A stretch of DNA of 64,000 nt from Solirubrobacteraceae bacterium (GCA_024711025.1 JANJTP010000002.1:62001-126000), one strand, 5' to 3'; counted from the first letter of the stretch, positions 28,245 through 36,695 are shown. Numbers and translations are program-made. The notes: generated by a model not told the origin, from the sequence alone.

Positions 28245-30293
28245 GTGTCCGCTCCTCGCCGAGGGACCCTCGGCGTCGTCGCCGTCGTGCTGCTCGCCGT
28301 CCTGGCTCCGGGAGCGACGGCGGCGCCGCCGCCGCTCGTCCCCGCGCCCGCGCGTCAGGCCGCGCCCGCGCCGCCCCGGGCGAGCCCGGCCGTGCAGCAG
28401 GAGCTCTCCAAGCTGTGGGCGTTCGTCGACCGGCGCATCGACGAGGTCGACACGGGCTGGCGCGAGAGCATCGGCGGCTACGTCTCGCCGGACGGCTCGA
28501 TGGACACGCGGATGAACGCGAACCTGCTGACGATGCACGCGATGGCAGCGCTCGCCGGTCACATCGGGCTCTCGCGTCGCGACGAGCGGATCGGGCCGCT
28601 CGTGCGCCTGCTGACCCACCCGCCCGCATTCCACGAGACGACGCAGGGCCTGCGCCCGGACAGCCAGCTCCACGCGCCGGGCTGGACGTCGCGCGCGCGG
28701 GGGGTCTCCGGCGGCGACCAGCACGTCTCGATCGACCCGCAGGTGGCCGACGGGCTCGAGGCGGCGTGGCGCGCCCGCGACGTCGTCGGGCTGCCGAAGG
28801 CGGACGTCGAGCGCATCCAGCAGGTGATCGGCCTGGTCGCCTGGTCGCGCTTCTTCCGCTTCCCGCACATGCAGCTCAACCAGTTCAACTGGGCGGCCTC
28901 GCTGTTCGAGTCCGACGCGGTCGTCAACCGCCGCACGAGCCTGCTGACGTCCGACTACCGCCACTTCCTCGCGCAGTTCCTCGACCGCGCCCGGCGGGCC
29001 GCGCTCCCGGGCGGCTCGCCGAACCTCAACGCCGGGCTCGGCTTCAACTACCTGCCGCACTTCGCGCCGACGGCGACCGGCAACAGCGTCCCCACCTCCG
29101 AGTACGCGAACATCGTCTTCGCGGGCCTTGCGCCCTACGAGCTCGCCCAGCGCAGCGGGATGACGCCGCTCGGCTCGCGCAGGACGAGCCTGCTGCGCGA
29201 GTGGGCGCGGCGACTGCTCGCCGGCGATTGGACGCACGCCGGCTACCTGAGCTGGGACACCGGCCTGGGCTACGAGCGCTGGCACCTCACGCGCTACTGG
29301 GTGTTCGCCCTCCAGGGCCTGGAGACGCTCGGCGAGGCCCCGGTGCTCAGCACGACCGAGCGACGCTGGGCGCGCTGGACCTTCTCGCGGGCGATCGAGC
29401 TCTACGAGCGCGTGCTCGACGACGAGAAGAAGGACGGGGAGATCCCCTCGACGCTGTTCGGCGTCTACTCCAGCGCGTCGCATCCGAGCAGCGACAAGCG
29501 CTTCGTGCCGGCGCGGATCGGCGCGCTCGTGGCGCAGGCGGCCTACGAGCGCGCTGACGAGCTGCCTCAGGAGCAGCCGCCGTCGTTGTTCGCGTACGAC
29601 CCCGACATCCGCAGGCTCGCGGTGCGAACCCGCCGCTACAGCGCGGCGATCGTCGACGCCACCTTCCGCGGCGGCTACGGAGGCGCCGACCTGACCCGCC
29701 TGTACGACGCCGACGGGCGCCCGCTCGGCGCGATCGGCAGTCGCGGATCGTGGGGCTTCGGGCTGCGCGTCAGCAACCGCGGCGGGACGGCGCTGCTGGA
29801 CAGCGACCCGGGCCGGCGCAGCGCGGCGTCGGCGCGGCTGCGCGGCGTCGGGCGACTCCGTGGCAGCTTCGGCACGGTCGGCCTGGACATGACCGTGCGC
29901 GGGCGCGGCGGCACCTCGCTGAAGATCGCCCACCGGTTCACCTCCGACCAGATCAAGCGGACCTACTCGGTGCGCGGGCCGCGTTTCGGCTGGGCGCGGG
30001 TCAGCATCCCGGTCTGGCAGCGCTCCGGCACGCCGGCGGCGCCACCGGTCGAGCGCGGCGCGGGCAGCGTGACGGTGCGCGTCGCGCAGCCGCTCGGCGG
30101 CTACACCGCGGTCGTGCGCGCGGCCGGCGACATGCGGACCCGGTGGCGGGTGCTGCCCGGCCGGCTGAAGCAGACGCCGCGCACCCGCGCCGCCATGGAG
30201 GTCCTCGTGCCGCTCGGCGCCGCCGGCGCGCGGACCGTGACCGTCACGATCACGCCGGCGCTGCCCTCGGCATCCTCGCCGCCCGCGGGCTGA
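28245..30293 (+). CDS. Large secreted protein of unknown function (possible toroid-like fold)
   Basis: A 682-residue protein with a signal peptide (GTLGVVAVVLLAVLAPGATA) and then a Pro/Ala-rich linker. Residues about 50-440 are helical and rich in Trp, Tyr and Arg with repeated H..L..N patterns (NLLTMHAMAALAGH, FPHMQLNQFNWAASLFES, EYANIVFAGLAPYELAQ). The final 200 residues are beta-rich (GLRVSNRGGTALLDSDPG). A helical toroid followed by a beta-sandwich is the layout of several polysaccharide lyases, but I see no catalytic motif that would prove this. The GTG start is set by the signal peptide and the TAGGGT box. Confidence 0.7.
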   Translation: MSAPRRGTLGVVAVVLLAVLAPGATAAPPPLVPAPARQAAPAPPRASPAVQQELSKLWAFVDRRIDEVDTGWRESIGGYVSPDGSMDTRMNANLLTMHAMAALAGHIGLSRRDERIGPLVRLLTHPPAFHETTQGLRPDSQLHAPGWTSRARGVSGGDQHVSIDPQVADGLEAAWRARDVVGLPKADVERIQQVIGLVAWSRFFRFPHMQLNQFNWAASLFESDAVVNRRTSLLTSDYRHFLAQFLDRARRAALPGGSPNLNAGLGFNYLPHFAPTATGNSVPTSEYANIVFAGLAPYELAQRSGMTPLGSRRTSLLREWARRLLAGDWTHAGYLSWDTGLGYERWHLTRYWVFALQGLETLGEAPVLSTTERRWARWTFSRAIELYERVLDDEKKDGEIPSTLFGVYSSASHPSSDKRFVPARIGALVAQAAYERADELPQEQPPSLFAYDPDIRRLAVRTRRYSAAIVDATFRGGYGGADLTRLYDADGRPLGAIGSRGSWGFGLRVSNRGGTALLDSDPGRRSAASARLRGVGRLRGSFGTVGLDMTVRGRGGTSLKIAHRFTSDQIKRTYSVRGPRFGWARVSIPVWQRSGTPAAPPVERGAGSVTVRVAQPLGGYTAVVRAAGDMRTRWRVLPGRLKQTPRTRAAMEVLVPLGAAGARTVTVTITPALPSASSPPAG

Positions 30294-30349
30294 CCGACGA
30301 CGGGCGCCCGGGCCTTGCGCTCTCCGGCGCGCTACCATCGCCGTCCCTG

Positions 30350-30370
30350 CCGGAGCGCGCTGCGCTCCGG
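30350..30370 (+). promoter_or_regulatory. Hairpin in the tRNA-Tyr leader
   Basis: CCGGAGCGC-GCT-GCGCTCCGG is a perfect 9-bp stem between a TACCAT box (30333-30338) and the tRNA 5' end at 30379. It may terminate the upstream gene or lie in the pre-tRNA leader. Confidence 0.45.
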
Positions 30371-30378
30371 TCGCCTCC

Positions 30379-30460
30379 GGGGGGATGCCCGAGTGGTTAA
30401 AGGGGACGGGCTGTAAACCCGTTGGCTCTGCCTACGCAGGTTCGAATCCTGCTCCCCCCA
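30379..30460 (+). tRNA. tRNA-Tyr (anticodon GTA)
   Basis: An 82-nt type II tRNA. The acceptor stem is GGGGGGA paired with TCCCCCC, the discriminator base is A, and CCA is not encoded. The anticodon stem ACGGG/CCCGT encloses CTGTAAA, giving anticodon GTA. A 13-nt variable arm and the T-arm GCAGG-TTCGAAT-CCTGC follow, as expected for bacterial tRNA-Tyr. Confidence 0.97.
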
Positions 30461-30465
30461 TCGGC

Positions 30466-30554
30466 CGGATATTCGCGGCCAAGCCCGGACATCGCCGGCC
30501 CACACCGACAATGTCGGCGCTTCGGAGGCGGATACAGCCGGCCAAGCTCGGACA
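30466..30554. repeat. Two 26-bp repeats flanking a palindrome, downstream of tRNA-Tyr
   Basis: Copies at 30466-30491 and 30529-30554 share CGGATA, four variable bases, and CGGCCAAGC(C/T)CGGACA. Midway lies CCGACA-A-TGTCGG (30505-30517). The array fills the space between the tRNA and the toxin-antitoxin genes. It could be an operator or a recombination site. Confidence 0.7.
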
Positions 30555-30652
30555 GGCATCTGCAGGGAGTTACCCGCGTGCGGCGGACGGGGCAGGGGAG
30601 GATCCGGCGGAGCGCGTTGCTGTCGGCTTGCAGGCATCGGTGGAGGCGCTGG

Positions 30653-30658
30653 TAGCCT
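30653..30658 (+). promoter_or_regulatory. -10 box for the antitoxin gene
   Basis: TAGCCT is followed by 7 nt and the ATG at 30666 without a ribosome binding site. TTGCAG at 30628-30633 could be a -35 with a long 19-nt spacer. Confidence 0.5.
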
Positions 30659-30665
30659 TTGGCAC

Positions 30666-30902
30666 ATGGCTTCCCGCTCCGTCGAGGTCGACGCCGAGCT
30701 GCTCGCGAAGGCGCGCGTCGCGATGACTCCTGCTGCTTCGGTCGAAGACGCCGAGGTCGTGGAGCGGGCGCTGCGTCTCTACGTCGGTCGCCGAGCGCTC
30801 GAGACGGCGCAGTCGATGAGCGAGCTGACCGAGGACGAGGCGATGCGCATCGCGTACGACGAGCTGCACGCGATGCGTCGCGAGCGCCGTAGCGCTGCGT
30901 GA
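30666..30902 (+). CDS. Antitoxin-like protein of a PIN toxin-antitoxin pair
   Basis: A 78-residue protein with an N-terminal strand (SRSVEVDAELLAKARVAM) that looks like a ribbon-helix-helix start, then an acidic, helical C-terminus (MSELTEDEAMRIAYDELHAMRRER) of the kind that covers a toxin. The toxin gene starts at 30899 with a GTGA overlap. Autoregulation through the palindrome or repeats at 30466-30554 is plausible but not shown. The start is set by a TAGCCT box 7 nt upstream. Confidence 0.78.
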   Translation: MASRSVEVDAELLAKARVAMTPAASVEDAEVVERALRLYVGRRALETAQSMSELTEDEAMRIAYDELHAMRRERRSAA

Positions 30903-31324
30903 TCCGGGTCGTCATCGACCCAGGCGTCTACGTCTCGGCCTTCATCTCTCCGCGTCGCGCTGCACCGGGCCTCGTGGTCGAAGCGCTGCTCGACGGCGAC
31001 ATCGAAGCGCTCGTGTCGCCGCTGCTGATCGCGGAGCTGGCGCGGGTGCTCGGACGGGAGAAGTTCGACAGGGTCGCGTCTGATGGTTGCGCTGCGGCAT
31101 TCGTAGAGCTGATCGCGGAGCGCGGCGTCCGCGTCGAGGACCCAGCGCCGACCCCAGGCGCGACCGACGATCCAGACGATGACTACCTCGTCGACCTCGC
31201 CCGTGTACACGCCGCCGAAGCGATCGTCTCCGGCGACCGGCACCTGCTTTCGGTTGCATCCGATGTGTTGCCCGTGTGGACGCCGCGCGCTCTGGCCGAT
31301 CGCCTCGAACTGCCAGCGACCTGA
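30899..31324 (+). CDS. PIN-domain toxin-like protein
   Basis: A 141-residue putative RNase of the PIN fold. It reads VVIDPGVYVSAFISP at the N-terminus (first acidic residue Asp; relatives usually have DTN, here DPG), LIAELARVLGREKF with the Glu, and DPDDDYLVDLARVHAAEAIVSGDRHLL with the last acidic residues. The catalytic acids appear complete. Relatives are the toxin component of putative PIN-family modules. It is translationally coupled to the antitoxin. Confidence 0.85.
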   Translation: MIRVVIDPGVYVSAFISPRRAAPGLVVEALLDGDIEALVSPLLIAELARVLGREKFDRVASDGCAAAFVELIAERGVRVEDPAPTPGATDDPDDDYLVDLARVHAAEAIVSGDRHLLSVASDVLPVWTPRALADRLELPAT

Positions 31325-31446
31325 CTCGCGCACGGACGCCACGGTCCAACGAGTGGTCGGCGACTAGCACTTGAAGTTTGTGCCGTCACGGGGTGCGCCG
31401 GACGGGCCTCGCGGCACTCCCGTGGCGCGTGCCGTCGCCGGCTCCT

Positions 31447-31454
31447 GCTATCAA
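31447..31454 (+). promoter_or_regulatory. Extended -10 box for the FKBP gene
   Basis: TGCTATCAA ends 9 nt before the ATG at 31464, with no ribosome binding site. The same TGCTATC core occurs before rpoD and rpoB. Confidence 0.5.
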
Positions 31455-31463
31455 CTGCGCCGC

Positions 31464-32063
31464 ATGAACGCGCCGATCCGCCTCGCCCAGCTCCTCGTCG
31501 TCCTGCTCGCCGTCGCGCTGCCGCTCGCAGGCTGCGGCGGCGACGGCGGGGAGAGCTCCGCCGACAAGGCGGCCCGGCTGGCCGCCGAGCAGCGCAAGAA
31601 CCCGCCCACGGTCAGCGACGTCACGACGCCGCCGGTGAGAGCCGAGAAGGTCGCACCGGGACCCGGCGAGGGCGACATCGCCGGCAAGCCGCGGATCCCC
31701 GCCCAGAGCGGAGAGCCGCCGAGCGACCTCGTCGCGCAGGACGTCATCGTCGGCGACGGCGCGGAGGCCAAGGAAGGCGACACGGTCAGCGTGCGCTACG
31801 TGGGCGTCCTGTTCGACGGCGGCAAGGAGTTCGACAGCTCGTGGAGCCGCGGCAAGAATGAGCTGTTCGACTTCGAGATCGGCGGCGGCCAGGTCATCCA
31901 GGGCTGGGACGAGGGCATCGCGGGCATGCGCGAGGGCGGGCGCCGGCGACTGATCATCCCCTCCGACCTCGCCTACGGCGCCCAGGGCTCGCCGCCGACG
32001 ATCCCGGCCAACGCGGCGCTCGTGTTCGACGTCGACCTCGTGAAGGTCAAGAGCGCGGGGTAG
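31464..32063 (+). CDS. FKBP-type peptidyl-prolyl isomerase, lipoprotein
   Basis: A 199-residue protein. The signal sequence LLVVLLAVALPLAGC is a lipobox, so the Cys is lipidated and the protein sits on the outer face of the membrane. A charged linker is followed by an FKBP domain (about 95-199): VSVRYVGVLFDGGKEFDSSW, GGGQVIQGWDEGIAGMREGG, RRRLIIPSDLAYG and a final LVFDVDLVKVK. The active-site aromatic residues are present. It should assist folding of exported proteins. Confidence 0.93.
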   Translation: MNAPIRLAQLLVVLLAVALPLAGCGGDGGESSADKAARLAAEQRKNPPTVSDVTTPPVRAEKVAPGPGEGDIAGKPRIPAQSGEPPSDLVAQDVIVGDGAEAKEGDTVSVRYVGVLFDGGKEFDSSWSRGKNELFDFEIGGGQVIQGWDEGIAGMREGGRRRLIIPSDLAYGAQGSPPTIPANAALVFDVDLVKVKSAG

Positions 32064-32089
32064 CGGCTCGGCGCGCCCGGTTCCCCTTC

Positions 32090-33472
32090 GTGCCGGCACC
32101 GCTCACTCGAACGACCCGGCTTGCGTCCCTCGTCGCATGCGCCGCGCTGGTCGCGTCGGCCGCTGCTCCGACGGCGGCGCTCGCCGACTCGCACGGGGAC
32201 GGCGCCCACGAGCTCGCCTCGGACGGCTCGCCGCTCGACCTGAAGTCGGTCGCGCTCGGCCAGGTCGACCGTGAGCTCGTGCTCATCGTCGGGCTTCGAC
32301 GGACGCTGGACCGCGCCGAGCTGGCGGCCGGCAAGGGCCGCATGTGTGCGAGCTTCGCGCAGGGCGACGCCCGGCGCTCGCTGTGCGTCGAGCGCGAGGG
32401 CCACCGCTGGCGGCTTCGCTCCGGCTCGCGCGAGATCGCCGGGGACGTGAGCCAGCCGTCCGGCGACGAGCTCGTCGTCCGGGTGCGACCCGCCGACGCG
32501 CACCTGCGGGTCGGCGTGCTGGACTGGTCCGTCACGGCGACGCCCGCGTCCTGCGCCGAGGACGGGGCGGGAGGCCCATCGCCCGACGAGGGGGGCGCGT
32601 CCGCAGGCGGCGGAGGCGGCCTCGCGCCGCCGTCCGACACGGCGACCATGCCCGAGGCCACGACGACGCCGCCGGAGACGGCGCCGCCGTGTCGCTCGCG
32701 TGCGCCGCGCGAGGCGGGTACGCGCTATCCCGGCCGTGTCTGGCGGGTCGTCGTCACCGGCTGCGTCGCGAGCGGGCCCGCACAGGTGAGGCGCGGCCCG
32801 CACGTCAAGCGGGTCGCCCTCACCTACGACGACGGGCCCTCGTCGTACACCGCGCCGCTGCTGCGCACGCTCAAGCGCCTCGATGCGCCGGCGACGTTCT
32901 TCATGCTCGGCGAGCAGGTTGGCCGCTACCGGGGGCTGGTGCGCAGCATGCTCGCCGACGGCTTCGAGCTTGCCAACCATTCGTGGAATCACGCGAACCT
33001 CGGCGGCGGCGGGCCGGGCGCAAGCTCGCAGCTCTCCAGGACCAATGCCGCGATCCGCCGCGCGACCGGCTTCACGCCCTGCCTGTTCCGCCCGCCGTAC
33101 GGCTCGACCGGCTCGGACCTCGTGCGCCGCACCCGCGCGCTGGGCATGACGTCGGTGCTGTGGAGCGCCGATCCGCTCGACTGGCGCACCCCGGGAACGG
33201 ACGCGATCGTCGCGCGCGCCCTCGGGTGGAGCGCGCGAGGCGGGCTCGCCTCACGCCTGCCCGGGCATGGCGATCCCGGCGCCGGCGTCGCCCGCGTGCT
33301 GGCGCAGACCGGCCCGGGCGCGATCATCCTCAGCCATGACGGCGGCGGGGTGCGCTCGCAGACGCTGGCCGCAGCACCGCGGATCATCCGCGCGCTGCGC
33401 TCGCGCGGCTACCGCTTCGTCACGGTCAGCGAGCTGCTCGGCTACCGCGAGCGGATCGCGCTGCGGCGCTAG
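32090..33472 (+). CDS. Secreted polysaccharide deacetylase (NodB homology, CE4)
   Basis: A 460-residue exported protein. The signal peptide ends near TAALADS. Residues to about 200 are a separate N-terminal region ending in a Gly/Ala/Pro-rich linker. The NodB domain (from about 245) has LTYDDGPSSYTAPLL (first Asp pair), ANHSWNH (zinc His pair), FRPPYGSTG, LWSADPLDWRTPG and ILSHDGGG. The metal-binding Asp-His-His set is complete. It should remove acetyl groups from peptidoglycan or another glycan. GTG at 32090 is used; the gene follows FKBP by 26 nt. Confidence 0.9.
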   Translation: MPAPLTRTTRLASLVACAALVASAAAPTAALADSHGDGAHELASDGSPLDLKSVALGQVDRELVLIVGLRRTLDRAELAAGKGRMCASFAQGDARRSLCVEREGHRWRLRSGSREIAGDVSQPSGDELVVRVRPADAHLRVGVLDWSVTATPASCAEDGAGGPSPDEGGASAGGGGGLAPPSDTATMPEATTTPPETAPPCRSRAPREAGTRYPGRVWRVVVTGCVASGPAQVRRGPHVKRVALTYDDGPSSYTAPLLRTLKRLDAPATFFMLGEQVGRYRGLVRSMLADGFELANHSWNHANLGGGGPGASSQLSRTNAAIRRATGFTPCLFRPPYGSTGSDLVRRTRALGMTSVLWSADPLDWRTPGTDAIVARALGWSARGGLASRLPGHGDPGAGVARVLAQTGPGAIILSHDGGGVRSQTLAAAPRIIRALRSRGYRFVTVSELLGYRERIALRR

Positions 33473-34353
33473 CCGGCGCGCACGCCGCCGGTCCGCGGCT
33501 GCGCGCTCGCCGTGTAGTCGCCGCCGGCTGTCGAGCCGCCGCGGCTGAGCGTCGCGGGCGGCACGGGCAGCCGTCCGGCGGAGCTGCGCGCCGCCTTGAG
33601 GTATGCGCTGATGCGCCGCTTGGGCACGACGAAGATCCGCTGGCCGGTCAGGTACTGACCGCTCTCGGTCGAGCTGTCGGGGGCGCGACGGTAGACGTCG
33701 AGATGCCGGCCCCTGATCGCACCGCCGGTGTCGTCGGCGCGGAACCAGCCGTCACCGTTCAGCGACTCGTAGGCGGCGGCGTAGACGAGGCTGCCGAGCG
33801 GGATCAGCTTCGGATCGACCGCGACGCTGCGGTAGTAGCGCAGCGGCCGCGAGGAACCCTCGGCGAAGGTGATGTCCTTCGGGCGAATGAAGCGCTTGCC
33901 GCGCCCGGCGTACCAGCCGCCGCTCTGCAGCGGGAAGGTCACGGCGCCCCTGCTGTTCTTCCAGTAGCCGGTACCGCGCCAGAACGGCGCGAAGACTCCA
34001 CCGACCCCGAAGCGCGCGCGCTTGCCGCGTGCGGTGATCCAGCCGCTCGAGCCGACCGAGGCGATGTGGTACTTCTGCCCGTCCATCCCGATGCCGTCGC
34101 CCTCCATCGAGACGCCGCGCGCGGAGTAGAGCCAGTCGACCTTGCTCGCGCGACTCAGGCCGGGCGTCGAGATCGCCTTGCCGACGAACCACCACTCGGG
34201 CACCGGGAAGTACTCGGTGATCGTGGTCTTCGAGAGCCACGTCTCCTTCTTCAGCACGCGGGCGGACGCGGGCGTGACGGCGACCGTGAGGGCCGTCAGG
34301 ACCAGGGTGGCCACCAGCGCCGCTCTCTTCGTGCTCGTCAGGGGTACGCGCAT
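33469..34353 (-). CDS. Secreted 3D-domain protein
   Basis: A 294-residue exported protein with a signal peptide (ALVATLVLTALTVAVTPASA). The C-terminal half carries the 3D domain named for three aspartates: VAVDPKLIPLGSLVYAA, ADDTGGAIRGRHLDVYRR. This domain occurs in MltA-like and Rpf-related cell-wall enzymes. The N-terminal region (VPEWWFVGKAIS, RFGVGGVFAPFW) is unfamiliar. The ATG at 34353 has GGAG 7 nt upstream and a TACCGT box at 34367-34372. It converges on the deacetylase gene with the stop codons sharing CTAG. Confidence 0.82.
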   Translation of the reverse strand: MRVPLTSTKRAALVATLVLTALTVAVTPASARVLKKETWLSKTTITEYFPVPEWWFVGKAISTPGLSRASKVDWLYSARGVSMEGDGIGMDGQKYHIASVGSSGWITARGKRARFGVGGVFAPFWRGTGYWKNSRGAVTFPLQSGGWYAGRGKRFIRPKDITFAEGSSRPLRYYRSVAVDPKLIPLGSLVYAAAYESLNGDGWFRADDTGGAIRGRHLDVYRRAPDSSTESGQYLTGQRIFVVPKRRISAYLKAARSSAGRLPVPPATLSRGGSTAGGDYTASAQPRTGGVRAG

Positions 34354-34439
34354 GAAGGCTCCGGGGACGGTATCGGATGGGCTGGCGGAGCGCCGAAGGT
34401 GCGGGCGAGCGCTTGCGATCCGGCGCTGCCCCGGCTGGC

Positions 34440-34889
34440 TCAGTCGAGCGGCACGATCGTGTCGCCGGTCGCGATCTCGCCGTCCGTGAGGATCTCGGCG
34501 TTCAGCCCCGCTCGGTGCGCCAGCGCGCGCATGATGCCCGGGCGTCCGGTGAGCTTCTCGAGGTGGCTGCAGGGCTCGCACAGCTCGACCCCGCGGCACT
34601 CGACGGCGCCGATGCGAAAGCGCCGTCCGACGAGCGAATCGAGGCGCACGCCGCTCGTGGTCAGCTGCCGACGCGACTCCCCGGGCCCAAGGCGCATGCC
34701 GTGCTCGTCGGCCAGGCGCTCGAGCTCCTCGCTCTCGATCAGCGTGATCTGGCGCGCCGGCGCCGCGCCGGCGGCGAAGTGCCGGTCCCCTCTCAGGCCG
34801 GCGCCCGCGACCGCGTCCACGCGTTCGACAGGCGCCGTCGGCGCCCCCTCGTCCGGCGCGAGATGGATCGCTTCGACGGTTCCCGCCAT
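34440..34889 (-). CDS. MOSC domain protein
   Basis: A 149-residue small MOSC protein, the fold that handles sulfur from molybdenum cofactor sulfurase or binds Moco. It contains GDRHFAAG, ITLIESEELERL, RRQLTTSGVRLD and the conserved Cys in RGVELCEPCSHLEKLTG. The whole protein is the MOSC domain alone, like YiiM-type stand-alone proteins. The ATG at 34889 is preferred to a GTG at 34910. The next plus-strand feature is tRNA-Thr. Confidence 0.9.
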   Translation of the reverse strand: MAGTVEAIHLAPDEGAPTAPVERVDAVAGAGLRGDRHFAAGAAPARQITLIESEELERLADEHGMRLGPGESRRQLTTSGVRLDSLVGRRFRIGAVECRGVELCEPCSHLEKLTGRPGIMRALAHRAGLNAEILTDGEIATGDTIVPLD

Positions 34890-34989
34890 CGCGCGCAAGG
34901 TAGCGGCCACCGTCGTCGTCAGCGGTCGGCTCGCGCCATCGTCCAGGTCGCCGCCGCGCCAAGCCCCGGTCGGCTACCCTGCGATGCCC

Positions 34990-35062
<73 letters not shown>

Positions 35063-35067
35063 TGTGC

Positions 35068-35091
35068 GAAGTCCTGCATCGCGGGGACTTC
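35068..35091 (+). terminator. Terminator of tRNA-Thr
   Basis: GAAGTCC-10 nt-GGACTTC is a perfect 7-bp stem six bases after the tRNA, followed by TCTCGTTTC. It is the most T-containing tail in the region. Confidence 0.6.
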
Positions 35092-35126
35092 TCTCGTTTC
35101 GGGGGAGGTTGCGCGGCCCGTTCACT

Positions 35127-35181
35127 GGGTCCGCAGTGGGTCCGAAACGGGTCCGGAGCGGACCCCGCGGGTCCGCTCCGG
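35127..35181. repeat. Phased GGGTCCG repeats ending in a 13-bp hairpin
   Basis: GGGTCCG starts at 35127, 35138, 35149 and 35169, spaced 11, 11 and 20 nt. The last copy is part of a perfect inverted repeat CCGGAGCGGACCC-CGC-GGGTCCGCTCCGG (35153-35181). The array lies between tRNA-Thr and the fic gene. Confidence 0.75.
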
Positions 35182-35311
35182 TGCACTGGGGAGGGGGGCG
35201 GCCGTGTGGGCGACTGAGCTCGAAGGTCTCGCAGCCGATCAGGGTCCGTTCGCGCGGTCTTGCGCTCATAGCCGGCAATCAACGTGCAGAGGTCCGCGAG
35301 CGTGGGGAGGC

Positions 35312-36478
35312 TCATCGGGCCGTCGCCAGTTCGTCAGTGGTCACCACATCCAGTAGGTCGCGCGCGACATACCGTCGCTGACCCCGCGGGCCTTGCGCAG
35401 CCTCGTCGAGCAGGCCGGCGGCCGCGAGCTGGCGCAGTAGTCGCAGCGCGGTCGGGCGGGCGACGCCGAGTCGGCCTTCGACGAGGCGGCTGGTCACGAT
35501 CGGGTTCTCGCACATGAGGTCGACGACCTGCAGTGCGTTGACGCTGCCGAGCTCCGTGGCGGTAGCCCGGTACCGCTCGCGCAACTCGACGATTCGCTCG
35601 GCCCGAGCCACGGCGTCGAGGGACTGCGAGCGGACGACGTCCAGGAACAGCTCGATCCACGGCAGCGCGTCGCCGTCGGTTCGAGTTGCGCTGAGCGCCG
35701 CGTAGTAGCGGTCGCGTTCGCGCTCGATGCCGGCGCTGAGATACAGCAGCGGCGCCGTCAACCTCCCGCGCACGATGAGGAACAGGACCAGCAGCAGACG
35801 GCCAAGGCGGCCGTTGCCGTCGAGGAACGGGTGGATCGTCTCGAACTGGACGTGCAGCAGCGCGTCCTGGACCAGGAGCGGCATGTCCGGCTCCTCGTTG
35901 GCGAAGCACTCCCAGTCGGTAAGTGCCGCCGCGAGCTCGTCGGGCGGTGGAGGGACGAAGCTCGCGGTCTCGAGCGTCGAGCCGGGGCGGCCGATCCAGT
36001 TCTGCGTCGTCCGCAGCTCGCCCGGGCTCCGGTCCGCGCCGCGGACACCGCTGAGCAGCCGGCGATGGCTCTCGAGCAGCATGCGTGCGCTGATCGGGAG
36101 TCGCGGCGCTGCGGTGACCGCCCATTCCATGGCGTCGACGTAGGCGAGGACCTCCTCGACGTCGGCGCTCGGCTGGTCGCCGGCGGCGCCCAGCTCGAAG
36201 ATCTCGGCAAGGGACGCCTGCGTGCCCTCGATCATCGTCGACGCGACGGCCTCGCGCAGCAGGTAGGGGCGGATGAGCAGGTGCGGGTTGGGCAGGAGCT
36301 GCCCGACGCCGGCCAGTCGGCCGAGCGCGGCCTCGGCGTCGGCGAGCTTCGACACCAGGCGTGCAGGCAGCTCGAACGCCCGAGGGAGCGGCGCCGGGAA
36401 GTACGCGACGTATCCGTGCGGGCCGGCGGTGCGCCGCGCCCTACCGAACGCGGTGCGTGGGAAGTCGCCGGCGTTCAT
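35312..36478 (-). CDS. Fic family protein
   Basis: A 388-residue protein likely to AMPylate or otherwise nucleotidylate a target. The Fic motif HPFLDGNGRLGR is complete. An N-terminal inhibitory-type helix ASTMIEGT (about 78-85) precedes it and should block ATP until released, as in class II Fic proteins. A C-terminal winged-helix (SRLVEGRLGVARPTALRLLRQL) may bind DNA and could regulate its own gene. The ATG at 36478 is 8 nt after a good -10 box. Its position behind tRNA-Thr is typical of acquired genes. Confidence 0.92.
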   Translation of the reverse strand: MNAGDFPRTAFGRARRTAGPHGYVAYFPAPLPRAFELPARLVSKLADAEAALGRLAGVGQLLPNPHLLIRPYLLREAVASTMIEGTQASLAEIFELGAAGDQPSADVEEVLAYVDAMEWAVTAAPRLPISARMLLESHRRLLSGVRGADRSPGELRTTQNWIGRPGSTLETASFVPPPPDELAAALTDWECFANEEPDMPLLVQDALLHVQFETIHPFLDGNGRLGRLLLVLFLIVRGRLTAPLLYLSAGIERERDRYYAALSATRTDGDALPWIELFLDVVRSQSLDAVARAERIVELRERYRATATELGSVNALQVVDLMCENPIVTSRLVEGRLGVARPTALRLLRQLAAAGLLDEAAQGPRGQRRYVARDLLDVVTTDELATAR

Positions 36479-36486
36479 CGATCGAC

Positions 36487-36527
36487 AACCTATGCGACCC
36501 TAACGCTAGACGCAAGTGACGTTAGGG
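36487..36527 (-). promoter_or_regulatory. fic promoter and operator
   Basis: On the minus strand TTGCGT (36510-36515) and TAGGTT (36487-36492) are 17 nt apart, 8 nt before the ATG. A perfect 8-bp inverted repeat, CCCTAACG (36498-36505) and CGTTAGGG (36520-36527), has one arm in the spacer and the other upstream of -35. It looks like an autoregulatory operator. Confidence 0.6.
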
Positions 36528-36695
36528 ACGATGCGCCACTCGAACGCGCGTGTGCGGGTGAGCGGTGAGGTAGGTCACCGCGCGGCTCGGTATTCCGCGG
36601 GCCCGACCTTGCGCCTCGCCGAGGCCTTCGCCTCGATCGCCTCGACTGAGGGCCAGCGAACCCTGCGCCCGCTCCGCGAGCCGGCGCGACCGATC

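Noticed and set aside
35674-35686. 13-bp match between the tRNA-Thr T-arm (35037-35049) and fic, considered as an attachment site
   Set aside because: It lies inside the fic coding region and is too short; no integrase gene is present.
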